Source: Aequorivita xiaoshiensis
Lineage (GTDB): Bacteria > Bacteroidota > Bacteroidia > Flavobacteriales > Flavobacteriaceae
DNA: 64,000 nt
Assembly (NCBI RefSeq): GCF_022008395.1
Contig: NZ_JAIRBB010000001.1
Location: 665,114-729,113 of the forward strand
Direction of reading: 5' to 3'
Made by a program: the position numbers and the translations under genes
Notes under the pieces: model-generated
What the model was told of the DNA's origin: nothing
The model's database searches: none
Seen by the model: the letters and a program-made list of their open reading frames with translations, nothing else
In this document: positions 1 through 9,549 of the stretch, one piece after another
Layout: each line of letters begins with the position of its first letter
Position numbering within the stretch: position 1 is the first letter of the stretch

Positions 1-34
1 GTCATCGTACTATTGCTTCCATAAATATTTAATT

Positions 35-844
35 ATGAAACAGCCTGAACTCGGTCAAAAAATTTTAGAGTTACGTAAAAAGAAAGGTTTAACTCAAGAA
101 GAACTTGTGGAGCAATGTAATATAAATGTACGCACCATTCAAAGAATAGAAGCCGGCGAGGTTACCCCGCGCAGTTTTACTTTAAAAACCATTTTAAACG
201 CCTTAGGCGAAAATCTAGAAAATTTAAAAAAGGCAGATAAGGTTAAGGCTATAAATCGAAATTGGGAAAATTATCGATTTTCAATTATCTATTTTAGAAT
301 AGCTTGGATTTGTGGATTGGTATATTTTCTGTCGGGTTTTGTAGAATTTGCAGTGGACTATGCTCGATTTCAAGAAAATGAATTAATCATTCCAAATGCT
401 GCGTATGTAAGTATGAAATTTATCGTTTTGATAACTTTTATTTACTTTATGTGGGGCTTTATTTTAAGCGGGAAAATTTTTAACAATTACCTCTTAAAGA
501 TTGGTTCCTACTTTTTAATTGGGGTAACGATTTTGTTTTATGGTTACGACATGATATCGCTGTATTACGAATTATTCTACATAGAATATGTAATTGTAAT
601 CCAATCTATTTTTTTCGGAATAGGTGGTTTCATTTTTGGATTGGGACTCATGCGGTTGAAAAATGTATCTGGTAATATTCCGGGAATAGCCGGAGGTTTT
701 CAGGTAGTAAGTGGTATTTTATTTACCCTAGTATTTATGGCTTGGTTGGGTATATTCTTTTTAATATTTACCGTGATTTTGCAAATTATTCTTCTTTATA
801 AAATTGAAGAGCTAGCAAAGGAAAACATTGAAAGTTTAGAATAA
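35..844 (+). CDS. XRE-type HTH transcriptional regulator fused to a multi-pass membrane domain
   Basis: 269 residues. Residues about 8-60 form a Cro/C1-type helix-turn-helix, with the typical LTQEELVEQ first helix and an RTIQRIEAG recognition helix. The rest, from about residue 80, holds five or six hydrophobic segments, so the DNA-binding part is anchored at the inner membrane. This XRE plus membrane arrangement is common in Flavobacteriaceae and is usually annotated as a helix-turn-helix domain protein. The ligand or signal is unknown. The ATG at 35 begins directly with the HTH. What precedes it lies outside the window, and the next gene converges on it with only 3 bases between them. Confidence 0.8.
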   Translation: MKQPELGQKILELRKKKGLTQEELVEQCNINVRTIQRIEAGEVTPRSFTLKTILNALGENLENLKKADKVKAINRNWENYRFSIIYFRIAWICGLVYFLSGFVEFAVDYARFQENELIIPNAAYVSMKFIVLITFIYFMWGFILSGKIFNNYLLKIGSYFLIGVTILFYGYDMISLYYELFYIEYVIVIQSIFFGIGGFIFGLGLMRLKNVSGNIPGIAGGFQVVSGILFTLVFMAWLGIFFLIFTVILQIILLYKIEELAKENIESLE

Positions 845-847
845 GAT

Positions 848-1732
848 TTAATCGAACAGTGGAGACGATAAGTATCGATCTCCACGGTCGCAAATTATCG
901 CTACCACAACTCCGCTGTCTATAGTTTCAATTAGTTTTAAAGCAGCTGCAACACTTCCGCCGCTACTCATTCCGGCAAAAACGCCTTCTTCTTCAGCTAA
1001 GCGTTTCGTCATTTTTGTGGCTTCCTCTTCACTTACCTCAATAACTTGATCAACTTTGTTAGGATTAAATATTTTTGGCAGATAAGCTTTTGGCCACTTT
1101 CTAATTCCAGGGATTTTAGCTCCATCGGTAGGTTGTGCACCTATAATTTGAATGTCTTTATTCTTTTCTTTTAGAAATGTAGAAACTCCCATAATTGTAC
1201 CTGTTGTTCCCATTGCCGATACAAAATGCGTTATATTACCGTCACTATCATTCCAAATCTCTGGACCGGTGGTTTTAAAATGGGCTTTCCAATTATCATT
1301 GTTTGCAAATTGGTTGAAAGAGTAATACCCTTCTTCTGCTACCTTCTTTTCAGCATAATCTCTAGCGCCTTCAATTCCGATATCGGCTGAGGTTAATGTA
1401 ACTTTAGCTCCATAGGCACGCATAGTTTCAACCCGTTCTTTGGTAGAGTTTTCAGGCATGACAAGTTCAATGCTTAACTTAAATATTCCTGCAATCATCG
1501 CTAAAGCAATCCCGGTATTACCGCTAGTAGCTTCAATTAGTTTGGAGTCTTTATCAATTTCACCTCTATCTAATGCCGACTTAATCATGTTGTAAGCTGC
1601 ACGGTCTTTTACGCTACCACCAGGATTTTGTCCTTCTAATTTTAAAAGCAAGGTGACGTTTGGATTGTTTACCAAACGAGTTGCTTTTATCAGTGGCGTT
1701 TTTCCTATAAAATCTATGATGTTTTTATACAT
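848..1732 (-). CDS. cysM: cysteine synthase B (O-acetylserine sulfhydrylase, CysM type)
   Basis: 294 residues. It converts O-acetyl-L-serine plus sulfide (or thiosulfate in CysM enzymes) to cysteine, using PLP. The PLP lysine is K42 in GGSVKDR, the substrate loop TSGNTG lies near residues 69-74, and the phosphate-binding GTTG lies near residue 176. The segments PEIW, GIRKWP, YLP and IICDRGDRYLS match the CysM branch better than CysK. It overlaps the 3' end of cysE by 8 bp, so the two are translationally coupled, and the supplier of O-acetylserine sits upstream of its consumer. The C-terminus is slightly short compared with E. coli CysM. Confidence 0.93.
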   Translation of the reverse strand: MYKNIIDFIGKTPLIKATRLVNNPNVTLLLKLEGQNPGGSVKDRAAYNMIKSALDRGEIDKDSKLIEATSGNTGIALAMIAGIFKLSIELVMPENSTKERVETMRAYGAKVTLTSADIGIEGARDYAEKKVAEEGYYSFNQFANNDNWKAHFKTTGPEIWNDSDGNITHFVSAMGTTGTIMGVSTFLKEKNKDIQIIGAQPTDGAKIPGIRKWPKAYLPKIFNPNKVDQVIEVSEEEATKMTKRLAEEEGVFAGMSSGGSVAAALKLIETIDSGVVVAIICDRGDRYLSSPLFD

Positions 1733-2513
1733 TTTCTGCTGTTTTAACTCTTACTTGACTTATGTTTGATACTAGTGAATTTGGTGCAATAGACTTGGTT
1801 ACCCATGCATTACCTCCAATTATACTATTGGCTCCAATTACAGTTTCACCACCCAAAATTGTTGCGTTAGCATAGATTACTACGTTGTCTTCAACCGTAG
1901 GGTGGCGTTTTATGTTGCGTAAGTCTCTTGCTACTGATAGTGCTCCCAAAGTTACACCTTGATATATTTTTACGTTGTTTTTAATCACGGTGGTTTCTCC
2001 AATAACAGTCCCAGTAGCGTGATCTAGATAAAACGACTCACCTATTTGAGCCCCTGGGTTGATATCTGCTCCTGTAATATGATGCGCATATTCGCTCATT
2101 AACCTTGGAATTAATGGCATTTTCAATTTATAAAACTCGTGGCTTAACCTGTGTATTACAATGGCGTAAAATCCAGGGTACGACAAATAAATTTCCTCAA
2201 TAGAGTTGGCTGCGGGATCATTTTTTAAAAATGCTTCAGCATCTTTGTTTAACTTTTTTAAAATTTCGGGAAGTTTTTCAACATAGTTTTTCCACAATTT
2301 TCTACAAGGCTTTTCAGGCTTCCAACAAGCAATGTCAGACAATTCCTCAAACATTGCTTCCAAGATTTGTAGGTTTTTAGAAACCGATGTTTCTGAATCG
2401 AAGAGAGTTAAGAATAAAAGATCTGTAAATACTTCTGTTCGAACTTTTAATCGATACTTTAGATTCGGGTTTTCCTTTTGCTTTTCTATAGCTTGAATTA
2501 TATCGTCGTTCAT
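1725..2513 (-). CDS. cysE: serine O-acetyltransferase
   Basis: 262 residues. It acetylates serine with acetyl-CoA, the first step of cysteine synthesis. The N-terminal half is helical. From about residue 145 there is a left-handed beta-helix of hexapeptide repeats, with the family segment DHATGTVIGET around 164-174 and GVTLGALS around 187-194. It lacks the C-terminal isoleucine tail seen at the end of enteric CysE and is of the type labelled EpsC in Bacteroidota. It is first gene of a two-gene operon with cysM, overlapping by 8 bp. Feedback inhibition cannot be judged from the sequence. Confidence 0.92.
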   Translation of the reverse strand: MNDDIIQAIEKQKENPNLKYRLKVRTEVFTDLLFLTLFDSETSVSKNLQILEAMFEELSDIACWKPEKPCRKLWKNYVEKLPEILKKLNKDAEAFLKNDPAANSIEEIYLSYPGFYAIVIHRLSHEFYKLKMPLIPRLMSEYAHHITGADINPGAQIGESFYLDHATGTVIGETTVIKNNVKIYQGVTLGALSVARDLRNIKRHPTVEDNVVIYANATILGGETVIGANSIIGGNAWVTKSIAPNSLVSNISQVRVKTAENV

Positions 2514-2632
2514 ATTGTATTTTTAATGTTGAAATTAAAAAGTGAGTTTAATCTTCTAAAGTTACAGAAATAATAAAAAAGTATTCTCCACCTACCAACT
2601 TGCAAAGATTATTTTTCCATTCAAAAGATTGA

Positions 2633-2640
2633 TAGCTTTG
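2633..2640 (+). promoter_or_regulatory. Bacteroidota -7 promoter element for the thioredoxin-like gene
   Basis: TAGCTTTG fits the TAnnTTTG consensus of Bacteroidota primary sigma-factor promoters and lies 17 bases before the ATG at 2658. The upstream -33 element is not obvious. Confidence 0.55.
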
Positions 2641-2657
2641 TAAATTAATTAACTATC

Positions 2658-3986
2658 ATGATCAAAAAAATATTACTTCTAGTTCTTTTAAGTCCTTTCT
2701 TTCTTTATTGTCAAGATTCTATGACAGGACAATTTTCTCCAAAGGAAGACTTTGATTTTGCCATTTTATACCGCTTAACGCCAACAGGTAGAGTTTATGC
2801 TCAGGACACCAAAATTGGAAATGATGGAAGGTTAAAAATGAATTTCGATTCACTTTCAAAAGGCAGTTACCGATTGGTTTATAATTTACCAGAAGAAAAC
2901 AACTATTTTGATTTTATATATGATGGAAATGAAGCGGTATCCTTTACATTTTCTGAACCCACTGGTGTAGTATTCACAGATACTCAAAATAAAATCCTTA
3001 ATGAGTATTTAAAAGAAATGGAGGCTGTTGAAAAGGCATTGAATTCGGAATTGACTTCTGAAAGTCCAAATACCACAGACGTTAAAACGCTTCTTAGAAA
3101 ACAAATAGATATTCAAAATAAGGCCGAGAATGAATCGAAAAACACTTTTGTTTCATTATTCGTCAAGGCTAATAAGCCCTATATCCCAAATGATTTTAAA
3201 AATAGAAGCTTATACTACGGAGAGAAGAAAACAAATTTCTTTAGCAATTTTGACTTTGGAGATATGCAACTACAGAGCTCCTCTTTTCCTTTAAGAATTA
3301 TTGAAAAATATTACGAAGAATTCACCTTAATTCAAGGTTCTACATTTTATCGTTCTCTTATAAATGACATATATTTCGAAGTTAAAAACAGCGATTCTGA
3401 ATTTCAAAAAACATTATTAGCGGAGTTTTGGCAATCTTTAGTAAATAAAAACAAAAAAAATGCAGCCAACTATTTAGCCGACAATTATTTGACAGACCTT
3501 GCTACATCACAGGGTGATGCTGTTCTGATTAAAAAGTTAGATTTATTTAAAAATCTATCTATTGGAGCCAAGGTCCCAAATTTTTCTTGGAAAGATAAAA
3601 ACGGTAATGAAAACACGCTTTATAACACAGACGTAGCTGAATATTATGTCCTGGCCTTCTGGAGCTCAGACTGTCCTTACTGTATGGAAAATATGCCTGT
3701 TTTAAATGAAAAAATGAATGCTATAAATAGTAATAAAATTAAAGTAATAGCTGTTGGTTTAGAAATGGAAGATGAGCCTTGGAAACAAACAACTGAACAG
3801 CTCACTAATTTTATCCACGTATTGAGAAAGAATGAGGACCGCGCCGCTATTACTTTAGATTATAATGTGACAGGAACCCCTACTTATTTTGTTTTGGATA
3901 AGGATAAAAAGATAATCGGAACCCCTCAAGGTCAAAATGCTTTATTTGGTATTATTGATACTTTAGAAGCCTACAAAAAACAGTAA
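2658..3986 (+). CDS. secreted TlpA/AhpC-type thioredoxin-fold protein
   Basis: 442 residues. The hydrophobic N-terminus ends in FFLYCQ near residue 19, so it is exported and may be a lipoprotein. Residues about 20-300 form a helical and beta region of unknown role, as in DUF4369-like thioredoxin fusions. The C-terminal domain from about 305 is TlpA-like, with a redox C339-P-Y-C342 and a cis-proline region at GTPTYF near residue 414. It probably reduces or isomerises disulfides in periplasmic or outer-membrane proteins. It is monocistronic, with its own promoter and an opposing neighbour. Confidence 0.85.
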   Translation: MIKKILLLVLLSPFFLYCQDSMTGQFSPKEDFDFAILYRLTPTGRVYAQDTKIGNDGRLKMNFDSLSKGSYRLVYNLPEENNYFDFIYDGNEAVSFTFSEPTGVVFTDTQNKILNEYLKEMEAVEKALNSELTSESPNTTDVKTLLRKQIDIQNKAENESKNTFVSLFVKANKPYIPNDFKNRSLYYGEKKTNFFSNFDFGDMQLQSSSFPLRIIEKYYEEFTLIQGSTFYRSLINDIYFEVKNSDSEFQKTLLAEFWQSLVNKNKKNAANYLADNYLTDLATSQGDAVLIKKLDLFKNLSIGAKVPNFSWKDKNGNENTLYNTDVAEYYVLAFWSSDCPYCMENMPVLNEKMNAINSNKIKVIAVGLEMEDEPWKQTTEQLTNFIHVLRKNEDRAAITLDYNVTGTPTYFVLDKDKKIIGTPQGQNALFGIIDTLEAYKKQ

Positions 3987-4042
3987 GAAAATCTATGAGT
4001 TCTGTAGTTTTTGCAACTTAAAGTAGGTGAGTCTTTTAAGCA

Positions 4043-4405
4043 CTAAAAATGATAAAAAGCATTTTCAAAATGCTCTAAATTTTCGGTTTTTTGATTTTTT
4101 AGAATGGCAATAATATCGAAACGAACTTCAACGTCTAGTTCATTTGAAATTATATATTCGTTTGCAGCTTTCACAAGGTTTTTAATCTTCCCCGGAGTAA
4201 CAAAGCTCTGAGGGTCGCCAAAAAAGTCGCTATTTCTAGTTTTAACCTCAACAATTACCACGGTATCTTCTTCTTTTTGAGCAATAATGTCTATCTCTGC
4301 TTTGTCAAAAAAGAAATTCCGACACAGAATTTTGTAGCCGCTATTTATTAAGTATTGAGCGGCTATTTCTTCTCCTATTTTTCCAAGTTCATTGTGATTG
4401 GCCAT
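4043..4405 (-). CDS. YraN/UPF0102 family protein with a PD-(D/E)XK nuclease fold
   Basis: 120 residues, the full length for this family. The restriction-endonuclease-like core shows GEEIAAQYL at the N-terminus, then AEIDIIA and VIVEVKTR, which supply the D and E-x-K of the PD-(D/E)XK site. The cellular role of YraN proteins is not established, although Holliday-junction-related roles have been suggested from the fold. It stands alone between a converging thioredoxin-like gene and an unrelated secreted protein. Confidence 0.88.
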   Translation of the reverse strand: MANHNELGKIGEEIAAQYLINSGYKILCRNFFFDKAEIDIIAQKEEDTVVIVEVKTRNSDFFGDPQSFVTPGKIKNLVKAANEYIISNELDVEVRFDIIAILKNQKTENLEHFENAFYHF

Positions 4406-4526
4406 ACTACGCTAAAATTATTGAAAATTGAAAATTCAAGCTTCAACTATTTAAATTTCATTTAGCAATTTAAAGGATGTTTTTTTAACCTCAGCTGTTT
4501 TATTTATTCTGCAAATTAGCTCATCA

Positions 4527-5156
4527 TTATTCTCTACCTACAAACAATGTAATAATATTTGATTTATGTGCGGAATTCCTAACTAATAATTTGAGTTTTA
4601 CGCTTTTTCCTTCATCCTCATATGTACCCCAAGGTATACTCGCTCCCCAAAATCCCTCTGGATTTATTTTTTCGCGAATCGGAGTCCAATCTTGAATCAA
4701 TCTATTGTTTTGATCAACCCTAAACATCTTTACTTCTACTGTACGTCCTGCTGGGCCTTCGCCGTGAAGTTGTACGTTGGGAATATGTCCTTCATTATTT
4801 CCCGATACACTCTCACCTAAAACATAAAAGTTGGAATGTGGATATTGTTGTGAGATATGAGGAAAGATAATAGCAAACTCTTTACTTGGTGCTCCTTTTT
4901 TAGTTGGAGGAATCTGTTCTCCAGTAATAGGATCGATGCGGCCGTGTATCACTCTTTGCCGTTTTGGAGCTATTTTTCTGTTATCAGGATTAACTACTAT
5001 AATTTGATTGGTGTCTGCTAATTTTTTATTAGAAGGAGTGGTAATTCTCTGGTTTGTAGCATCTTTTGTTTTCGTTCTCTTGGTTATTTGCGAATAAATT
5101 GGCGTAGCCACAAGTAAACACAATAGCGTACTTAGAAATAATAAATTAGTTTTCAT
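4527..5156 (-). CDS. secreted protein of unknown function
   Basis: 209 residues. A signal peptide of about 23 residues ends near TPIYSQ. A basic, low-complexity stretch follows (residues 24-85), then a compact beta-rich domain from about residue 90 with many aromatic residues (FPHISQQYPHSNFYVLGES, WTPIREK, FWGASIPWG). I do not recognise the family. The C-terminal part could be an immunoglobulin-like or carbohydrate-binding-like fold, but that is only an impression. There is no T9SS tail. It is probably periplasmic. Confidence 0.7.
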   Translation of the reverse strand: MKTNLLFLSTLLCLLVATPIYSQITKRTKTKDATNQRITTPSNKKLADTNQIIVVNPDNRKIAPKRQRVIHGRIDPITGEQIPPTKKGAPSKEFAIIFPHISQQYPHSNFYVLGESVSGNNEGHIPNVQLHGEGPAGRTVEVKMFRVDQNNRLIQDWTPIREKINPEGFWGASIPWGTYEDEGKSVKLKLLVRNSAHKSNIITLFVGRE

Positions 5157-5621
5157 AACTGTTTCCTATATTGGTTAGTAATTTTTAAATCAAACAATTA
5201 AAAATACAAAACCATATTGCAGAATTTCAAAGGTTTATGGAGTTTGGTGGGGTTTAATGAGTATAAGACGCTTTTGAGTTAGAGTCTGGTAAAATAACGA
5301 TTTCAATGTTGATACAATTTCCTGATAATAATGTGTCTCACTCACAGTATTATTGAATTAATAAAGTGTGTTGTTACTAAATGCGCAAAATGTATTTTGC
5401 TTTCTTCTTCACTATTTTTACAAAATATTCCATTCTATCTTTTTTCGTCCAAAATTCTGTTTTGGTAAACTAGATAGAATCTGGCCAAATTATAAAATTT
5501 AAAATTGAATTTGAATACCAATTTACATAGTTTAAATGTCTTTAAATTAATAGTTACAAACTCAAGTATTTCATTTGCCTTTAACATGAAAACATTGAAA
5601 TTCTGAGCAATAAATAGTGAT
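5157..5621. other. AT-rich intergenic region with no recognisable gene
   Basis: About 465 bases upstream of the secreted protein gene. A 74-codon frame on the minus strand (5435-5659) is open, but it has no family resemblance or start context and runs into a repeat. I see no RNA gene here. Confidence 0.5.
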
Positions 5622-5698
5622 GTCCGTTCATGGGCAGTCGAGAACTTGAAATTCTTCACTATAAAGAGGTTTCGACTGCGCTCAACCTGACAACGGAC
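5622..5698. repeat. interspersed palindromic repeat element downstream of ldcA
   Basis: Two pairs of arms nest inside each other: GTCCGTT (5622-5628) with AACGGAC (5692-5698), and GCAGTCGA (5634-5641) with TCGACTGC (5672-5679). The right half contains TTTCGACTGCGCT (5670-5682), which recurs exactly at 26094-26106 downstream of another gene. It starts about 10 bases past the ldcA stop, so it may end or protect that transcript. Confidence 0.7.
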
Positions 5699-5707
5699 TT
5701 GAATTTT

Positions 5708-6622
5708 TTAAAAGTTCAAAATCACTTTGTCGTTTTCAGAGTTCAATTTTACCTCCCTCCCAAAAATCATCGCTTGATTGTCTTTAATATGCCCTGCGGG
5801 AAAATTGAAGTAAACGGGGAAGTTGTAATCTTTTACTGCTTCTAAAATTATCTCTTCAGCATTTTTTCCGAAAGGAATCGCATTATCGTGCATATCTGTC
5901 ATTCCACCAATAATTAGTGCCTTAAGGTTTGCCAACATTCCATTTCTTTTTAAATTCATCATCATCCTATCAATGTGATATAGGTATTCATCTAAGTCTT
6001 CAATAAAAAGAATTTTGCCATCAGTATTTATTGCTGAATTACTTCCACAGAGCGAATAAAGCACAGAAAGATTTCCGCCAACTATTTTGCCTTGAATCGA
6101 ACTTAGCTGCTGTTTTTGTTGAAAAGTTTTATTGTAAGTATTAACATTAAAAGCGATTGAATATTCTTGCTCAAATAAAACCTTCCGAATTGATTCTCTT
6201 GCTGCCTCAGTTTTATTTTCGATATCTAAGCACATTTGTGCGTGTAAGGTTTCAATTCCTAAATTGTGAATGTACGAGTGCAATACGGTAACATCACTAT
6301 AGCCAATAATCCATTTTGGATTTTTTTGAAATGCTGAAAAATCTAACATATCAATCATTTTAACAGTACCATAACCACCTCTGGCACACCAAATAGCTTT
6401 GATGTATGGATTGTCGAGCATTTGCTGAAAATCTTCGGCTCTTAATTTTTCATTCCCAGCAAATTGATTTTCTTCGGCTCCAATAGTTTTTCCTAAAACA
6501 GCTTTTAATCCCCAGCTTTCTAAAATTTTAAGTGCTGGTTGTAATTCTTTTTTTTTAAGTTTTCGAGCGGTAGACACTATCGCAATTGTATCACCTTTTT
6601 GAAGTGTATTTGGTGTTATCAT
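5708..6622 (-). CDS. LD-carboxypeptidase (MEROPS S66, LdcA/MccF family)
   Basis: 304 residues from the ATG at 6622. A GTG at 6640 would add six residues, but MITPNTLQKGDTIAIVST fits the family start better. S66 enzymes remove the terminal D-alanine from muropeptide tetrapeptides in peptidoglycan recycling, or hydrolyse related amide bonds. The catalytic Ser is in the IIGYSDVTVLH motif, the Glu in FIEDLDEYLYHIDRMM, and the His in PAGHIKDN near the C-terminus. The CARGGYG segment precedes the nucleophile region. No signal peptide is seen, so it is cytoplasmic. It is divergent from metG with about 60 bases between the starts. Confidence 0.9.
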   Translation of the reverse strand: MITPNTLQKGDTIAIVSTARKLKKKELQPALKILESWGLKAVLGKTIGAEENQFAGNEKLRAEDFQQMLDNPYIKAIWCARGGYGTVKMIDMLDFSAFQKNPKWIIGYSDVTVLHSYIHNLGIETLHAQMCLDIENKTEAARESIRKVLFEQEYSIAFNVNTYNKTFQQKQQLSSIQGKIVGGNLSVLYSLCGSNSAINTDGKILFIEDLDEYLYHIDRMMMNLKRNGMLANLKALIIGGMTDMHDNAIPFGKNAEEIILEAVKDYNFPVYFNFPAGHIKDNQAMIFGREVKLNSENDKVILNF

Positions 6623-6659
6623 GAATCGATTTAAAACCACAAATTACTACATTTATATG

Positions 6660-6667
6660 TACTTTTG
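6660..6667 (+). promoter_or_regulatory. -7 promoter element of metG
   Basis: TACTTTTG matches TAnnTTTG and lies 17 bases before the metG ATG, giving a very short leader. Confidence 0.6.
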
Positions 6668-6684
6668 TACTTTCAAAAAAAATT

Positions 6685-8808
6685 ATGGAAAAAAACCCAA
6701 ATAGGTATACAATTACCGCAGCCTTACCATACACAAACGGCCCCGTTCATATTGGCCATTTAGCAGGTGTTTATGTGCCAGCTGATATTTACGCGCGCTA
6801 TCAAAGACTTCAAAACAAAGATGTCGCATTTATTTGTGGTAGTGATGAACACGGAGTACCAATTACCATAAAAGCGAAAAAAGAAGGAATTACGCCGCAA
6901 CAAGTAGTGGATAAATACCACGGAATCATCAAAAATAGTTTTGAGGAATTCGGGATTTCTTTTGATAACTATTCGCGTACTTCTGCTGAAATTCACCATA
7001 AAACCGCTTCAGATTTTTTCAAAAAACTATATGACGATGGTAAATTCACCGAAGAAGTTACCGAGCAATTATACGATGAAGAAGCAAATCAGTTTCTTGC
7101 AGACAGATATATTACAGGAACTTGCCCAAAATGCGGGAATGAAGAAGCTTACGGCGACCAATGTGAAAAATGTGGCTCGAGTTTAAACGCTACCGATTTA
7201 ATTAATCCGAAAAGTGCTATTTCAGGAAATGTGCCTGTTTTAAAAGAGACAAAGCATTGGTTTTTGCCATTGAATGAATATGAAGATTTTTTAAAACAGT
7301 GGATTCTAGTAGACCATAAAAAAGATTGGAAAACTAACGTTTACGGCCAGTGTAAAAGTTGGATAGACGATGGTTTACGCCCTCGTGCAGTTACCCGCGA
7401 TCTAGATTGGGGAATTCCTGTGCCAGTAGAAGGAGCAGACGGAAAAGTACTTTACGTTTGGTTTGATGCGCCTATTGGATATATCTCTTCAACCAAAGAG
7501 TGGGCCGCCCGCGAAGGTAAAAATTGGGAAGATTATTGGAAAAACGAGAATACCAAAATGCTTCATTTTATCGGGAAAGATAATATTGTATTTCACTGTA
7601 TCATTTTTCCGTCAATGTTAAAAGCCGAAGGCAGTTATATTTTACCAGAAAATGTGCCTGCAAACGAATTTTTAAATCTTGAAGGCAATAAAATTTCTAC
7701 CAGTAAAAATTGGGCAGTTTGGTTACACGAATATTTGGAGGATTTTCCAAACCAGCAAGATGTGTTGCGTTATACTTTAACTGCGAATGCGCCTGAAACA
7801 AAGGATAACGATTTTACCTGGGCTGATTTTCAAACTCGTAACAACAGTGAACTGGTTGCCATTTTCGGAAACTTCATTAACCGAGTTGTGGTTTTAACCG
7901 ATAAATATTACGGAGGAGTTGTTCCGGAGCCATCAACTTTTTCTGAAATTGATAAACAGACCTTAAATGAATTAAAAGCATATCCGTCTGTAATTGCAAG
8001 TTCGTTGGAGCGTTATCGTTTCCGTGAAGCGCAAGCAGAAATGATGAATTTAGCTCGTCTAGGGAATAAATACTTAGCCGATGAAGAGCCTTGGAAGACG
8101 TTCAAAACCGATGAAGAACGCACTAAAACAGTAATGTATGTTGCGTTGCAAATAGCTTCAGCTTTGGCGGTTTTAAGTGAACCATTTTTGCCGTTTACTT
8201 CAGATAAATTGAAAAACATGTTGAATGTTAGCCTGAGCCCTTCGCCTTCGCTCAGGACAGGCTCTGTCGATGGGTCTATTAAATGGAACGACGTGTCTTC
8301 AAAATCAGAACTTATAAAACCTGGTCATAAAATAAATAAGGCCGAATTGCTATTTAGCAAAATTGAAGACGAGCAAGTGCGAGCACAATTAGATAAATTA
8401 GAAAAAACAAAAATGGATAATTCAACTACAAACCAAGAAACTTCAGTAGAAGAAGTTGCAGCAATAACACCTCAAAAAGAAACCATTCAATTCGACGATT
8501 TCGTAAAACTCGATATGCGAGTAGGAACCATTCTTGAAGCCGAAAAAATGCCAAAAGCAGATAAACTTTTGGTTTTAAAAGTTGACACAGGAATTGACCT
8601 CCGCACTATTGTTTCCGGTATTGCTCAAAGCTTTAATGCGGAAGAGATTATTGGTAAAAAAGTTACTGTTTTGGTAAATCTAGCACCAAGAAAACTTCGC
8701 GGCGTAGAAAGTCAAGGAATGATTTTGATGACAGAAGACGCCGATGGAAAATTAGTTTTTATGAATCCTGATACTAGTGGAGTTGAAAATGGGGCGACGA
8801 TAAACTAA
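6685..8808 (+). CDS. metG: methionyl-tRNA synthetase with C-terminal tRNA-binding domain
   Basis: 707 residues. It charges tRNA-Met with methionine. The class I HIGH motif is H22-I-G-H25, the KMSKS counterpart is KISTS near residue 335, and the zinc-binding knuckles are CPKC and CEKC around residues 148-163. The anticodon-binding helical domain runs to about 512, and a Trbp111/EMAP-like OB domain covers about 605-707. Residues 516-531 ([16 protein letters not shown]) are encoded by a palindromic element at 8230-8277 and interrupt the linker expected in relatives. The insert keeps the frame and avoids the catalytic core, so the enzyme should be active. Confidence 0.96.
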   Translation: MEKNPNRYTITAALPYTNGPVHIGHLAGVYVPADIYARYQRLQNKDVAFICGSDEHGVPITIKAKKEGITPQQVVDKYHGIIKNSFEEFGISFDNYSRTSAEIHHKTASDFFKKLYDDGKFTEEVTEQLYDEEANQFLADRYITGTCPKCGNEEAYGDQCEKCGSSLNATDLINPKSAISGNVPVLKETKHWFLPLNEYEDFLKQWILVDHKKDWKTNVYGQCKSWIDDGLRPRAVTRDLDWGIPVPVEGADGKVLYVWFDAPIGYISSTKEWAAREGKNWEDYWKNENTKMLHFIGKDNIVFHCIIFPSMLKAEGSYILPENVPANEFLNLEGNKISTSKNWAVWLHEYLEDFPNQQDVLRYTLTANAPETKDNDFTWADFQTRNNSELVAIFGNFINRVVVLTDKYYGGVVPEPSTFSEIDKQTLNELKAYPSVIASSLERYRFREAQAEMMNLARLGNKYLADEEPWKTFKTDEERTKTVMYVALQIASALAVLSEPFLPFTSDKLKNMLNVSLSPSPSLRTGSVDGSIKWNDVSSKSELIKPGHKINKAELLFSKIEDEQVRAQLDKLEKTKMDNSTTNQETSVEEVAAITPQKETIQFDDFVKLDMRVGTILEAEKMPKADKLLVLKVDTGIDLRTIVSGIAQSFNAEEIIGKKVTVLVNLAPRKLRGVESQGMILMTEDADGKLVFMNPDTSGVENGATIN
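8230..8277 (+). repeat. palindromic element inserted in frame in metG
   Basis: CCTGAGC (8232-8238) and GCTCAGG (8250-8256) are perfect 7-bp arms around an 11-base loop. AGCCTG (8230-8235) can pair alternatively with CAGGCT (8258-8263). The element is GC-rich in an AT-rich gene and about 48 bases long, a multiple of three. It encodes a Ser/Pro-rich stretch. Confidence 0.7.
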
Positions 8809-8982
8809 GTAAGAAAATTTCTTTGCTATCTGATATTACTCTTGTAGGACTTTATTATCGGAATTTTCTAGAAGTAAAAGGTTCACCTTTTGTTTCATAA
8901 TGATGCCCTTTTAATACTAGAATTGTTTATTTCTTTATTAAGATCTAAATTTATAGTCTAGCATTGAGAGGGCGTTATTTTT

Positions 8983-9009
8983 TAACGAAGGAAGGGTTAC
9001 CCATCGTTA
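8983..9009. repeat. hairpin upstream of the Y1 transposase gene
   Basis: Outer arms TAACGA (8983-8988) and TCGTTA (9004-9009) enclose GGGT (8994-8997) and ACCC (8999-9002). It lies 50 bases before the transposase start and may belong to the mobile unit's left end. Confidence 0.5.
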
Positions 9010-9058
9010 TTAAAGGAATGCTGAAACTGAAGCCTGAAAGCGTTAAATCCTAATTATT

Positions 9059-9511
9059 ATGGGTCAATCTCTCGTTCAAAATTACGTCCATATCGTATTC
9101 AGCACCAAGCATCGACAACCGCTGATATTCCCTCCAGTAGAAGCGGAACTTCATAGCTATCTCGGTGGTATCTGTAACAAACTCGATTCTCAAGTAATAA
9201 AAGTAGGTGGTTACACAGATCACGTACATATTCTATGCAAACTCTCTAAAAAAATTGCCTTAATGAAATTGGTAGAATTATTAAAATCGAATTCTTCCAA
9301 ATGGATAAAAACAAAGGGAGTAGCTTATAAAAACTTTTATTGGCAGGATGGTTATGGTGCGTTTTCGGTAAATCCTGCGGAAGTAGAAGTAGTGGTTGCC
9401 TACATTTCTAATCAGCATGAACATCATTCTAAAAGAACATTTAAGGCTGAATTTCGAGCATTTTTAAAAAAGTATAAAGTTGATTATGACGAGAAGTATG
9501 TTTGGGATTAG
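9059..9511 (+). CDS. Y1-type (IS200-like, REP-associated) transposase
   Basis: 150 residues, a complete single-domain HUH endonuclease. The metal-binding pair is H55 and H57 in GYTDHVHIL, and the nucleophile is Y115 in AYISNQHEHH. The C-terminus, with DYDEKYVW, is typical of the small Bacteroidota members. These enzymes cut and join single-stranded hairpin DNA. No TnpB is next to it. It is flanked by a hairpin at 8983-9009 and a cluster of GC palindromes at 9550-9788, which is the arrangement of RAYT/REP units. It may be a domesticated or low-activity mobile gene. Confidence 0.88.
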   Translation: MGQSLVQNYVHIVFSTKHRQPLIFPPVEAELHSYLGGICNKLDSQVIKVGGYTDHVHILCKLSKKIALMKLVELLKSNSSKWIKTKGVAYKNFYWQDGYGAFSVNPAEVEVVVAYISNQHEHHSKRTFKAEFRAFLKKYKVDYDEKYVWD

Positions 9512-9549
9512 CACGGCTAGCCTAATTTGGACTTGTAATTTGATATGTC

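Noticed and set aside
5435..5659. 74-codon open frame on the minus strand upstream of the secreted protein gene
   Set aside because: No family resemblance, composition of random AT-rich DNA, and its 5' end runs into the repeat element at 5622-5698.
9059..9511. complete IS605 or IS200 element with TnpB
   Set aside because: No TnpB frame is adjacent, and left and right ends cannot be fixed from one copy.
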